Positions 38,097 to 38,820 of a stretch of 38,820 nucleotides of DNA are shown piece by piece (the stretch's first letter is position 1; every line of letters starts with the position of its first letter). The stretch is from an uncultured Oscillospiraceae bacterium. GTDB taxonomy: Bacteria; Bacillota; Clostridia; Oscillospirales; Oscillospiraceae. The notes under the pieces were generated by a model. The model searched no databases, had not been told where the DNA came from, and worked only from the letters and a program-made list of their open reading frames with translations. The stretch covers positions 1 to 38,820 of the forward strand of contig CALXDC010000027.1 of NCBI GenBank assembly GCA_944386975.1, read 5' to 3'. The position numbers were made by a program, and so were the translations under genes.

Positions 38097-38820
38097 ATGT
38101 CGAATCAAGCTGGCGGTAAGAGCGTCTATAAGCTGTTTAATCTGCCGTGGTACCTGTTTGCCATCTTTGCAGCGGTGGTGCTGATCGCCACCTACACCGG
38201 GACGCTGCCCAGCGGCATGGCGGGCTGCTTTGCCTTTATGATTGTGCTGGGCACCATTCTCTATGAGATCGGCGAGCGGGCCCCCATTATCCGCTCCTAC
38301 CTGGGCGGCGGCGCCATCGTGGTCATCTTCGGCTCCGCGCTGCTGAACTATTTCGGACTTCTGCCCACCGTTACCCAGACTCTTGAGGACGGCACCAAGG
38401 TCTATAATCTGGTGGAGGGCTTTGATCTGGTGGGCAACATCACCAACTTCTTTACCCCCACCGGCGCCTTCCTGGACTTCTACATCGCCGCCCTGATCAC
38501 CGGCTCCATTCTGGGCATGAACCGGAAGCTGCTGATGAAGGCGGCTGCCCGGTATTTCCCCGCCATCTTCGGCGCCATCATCGTCTCCTTCGGCCTGGCT
38601 GCCCTGGTGGGCGCCGTAATGGGCTTCGGCGCTATCAAGTCCGTGCTGCTGATCGCTCTGCCCATCATGGGCGGCGGTATGGGCGCCGGCGCGGTGCCCC
38701 TGTCCAAGATCTTTGAGAGCACCGGCACCATGACGGCTGCGGAGGCCATCTCCGTCATGACCCCCGCCGTGGCCATCGGCAACGCCATCTCCATCGTCAT
38801 CGCCGGTATCGTGGTCAAGG
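38097..38820 (+). CDS. 2-hydroxycarboxylate transporter (2-HCT family), 5' part
   Basis: The gene starts at ATG 38097 (GAGGAGGAAAATGTA upstream) and is open to the window end; 241 codons are visible out of the roughly 430-450 expected. The N-terminus (KLFNLPWYLFAIFAAVVLIA) and several membrane segments are followed by the family's reentrant-loop motif GGGMGAGAVPLSKIF (about 192-206), equivalent to the GGxG region of CitS, CimH and MaeP. It takes up citrate and/or malate, usually with Na+ or H+ or in exchange for product. It is the partner of the malic enzyme in a two-gene operon. The second GGxG motif and the substrate Arg lie beyond the window. Confidence 0.93.
   Translation, partial: MSNQAGGKSVYKLFNLPWYLFAIFAAVVLIATYTGTLPSGMAGCFAFMIVLGTILYEIGERAPIIRSYLGGGAIVVIFGSALLNYFGLLPTVTQTLEDGTKVYNLVEGFDLVGNITNFFTPTGAFLDFYIAALITGSILGMNRKLLMKAAARYFPAIFGAIIVSFGLAALVGAVMGFGAIKSVLLIALPIMGGGMGAGAVPLSKIFESTGTMTAAEAISVMTPAVAIGNAISIVIAGIVVK

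Noticed and set aside
1-38820. Search for CRISPR repeats, tRNA or rRNA genes, transposases, phage genes
   Set aside because: None seen on reading both strands; genes form ordinary chromosomal operons with even base composition.

Overview
The window looks like chromosome of a high-GC, low-motility-type gut Clostridia, most likely an Oscillospiraceae-type organism. This is inferred from strong Shine-Dalgarno sites, Gram-positive sortase and LPXTG-like anchoring, a clostridial citrate lyase cluster, a TetM-like GTPase of the kind seen in this group, and TTGACA/TATAAT-like promoters. I could not test the species by search. No rRNA, tRNA, CRISPR array, insertion sequence or prophage is visible.

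Layout. 1-2.6 kb (+): the end of a glycine cleavage operon (gcvPB C-terminus, lplA, lpdA). 2.7-3.2 kb (-): a GNAT acetyltransferase. 3.2-18.9 kb: a region centred on cyclic di-GMP. It begins with a c-di-GMP-I (GEMM) riboswitch at 3686-3785, directly in front of a large sortase-anchored surface protein. On the minus strand, in transcriptional order from right to left, follow an Hpt protein and a response regulator with an HD-GYP phosphodiesterase domain; a BTAD transcriptional activator whose C-terminus looks like a degenerate GGDEF domain that keeps the RxxD inhibitory-site motif; a class-D-like sortase; a secreted transglutaminase-like protein; a minimal type IV pilus/type II secretion-like operon (GspF/PilC, four small membrane-anchored proteins, PilT, one cytoplasmic protein); and a membrane GGDEF-EAL-PAS-GGDEF enzyme. 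The parts form a plausible circuit: c-di-GMP is made, degraded and sensed, both at RNA level and perhaps at protein level, to control surface display and pilus-like machinery.

19.1-21.7 kb (+): a TetM/EF-G-like translational GTPase fused at its C-terminus to a complete YacP/Rae1-like NYN ribonuclease domain. This is the most striking single gene of the window. 21.8-25.3 kb: moaA with a coupled membrane protein, a DUF2284 metal-binding protein, and an adenosine deaminase. 25.3-28.1 kb (-): a phosphatidylethanolamine operon (VTT membrane protein, pssA, psd, PAP2 phosphatase) with a repeat-rich putative operator upstream.

28.2-38.8 kb: a citrate/malate utilisation locus. A CitA/DcuS-family sensor kinase and regulator, an AEC permease and the full citrate lyase set (citD, citE, citF, citC, citX, citG) run on the minus strand. 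Divergently, a malic enzyme and a 2-hydroxycarboxylate transporter (cut by the window end) run on the plus strand. The divergent arrangement resembles the MaeKR/MaePE malate systems of lactobacilli, joined here to citrate lyase.
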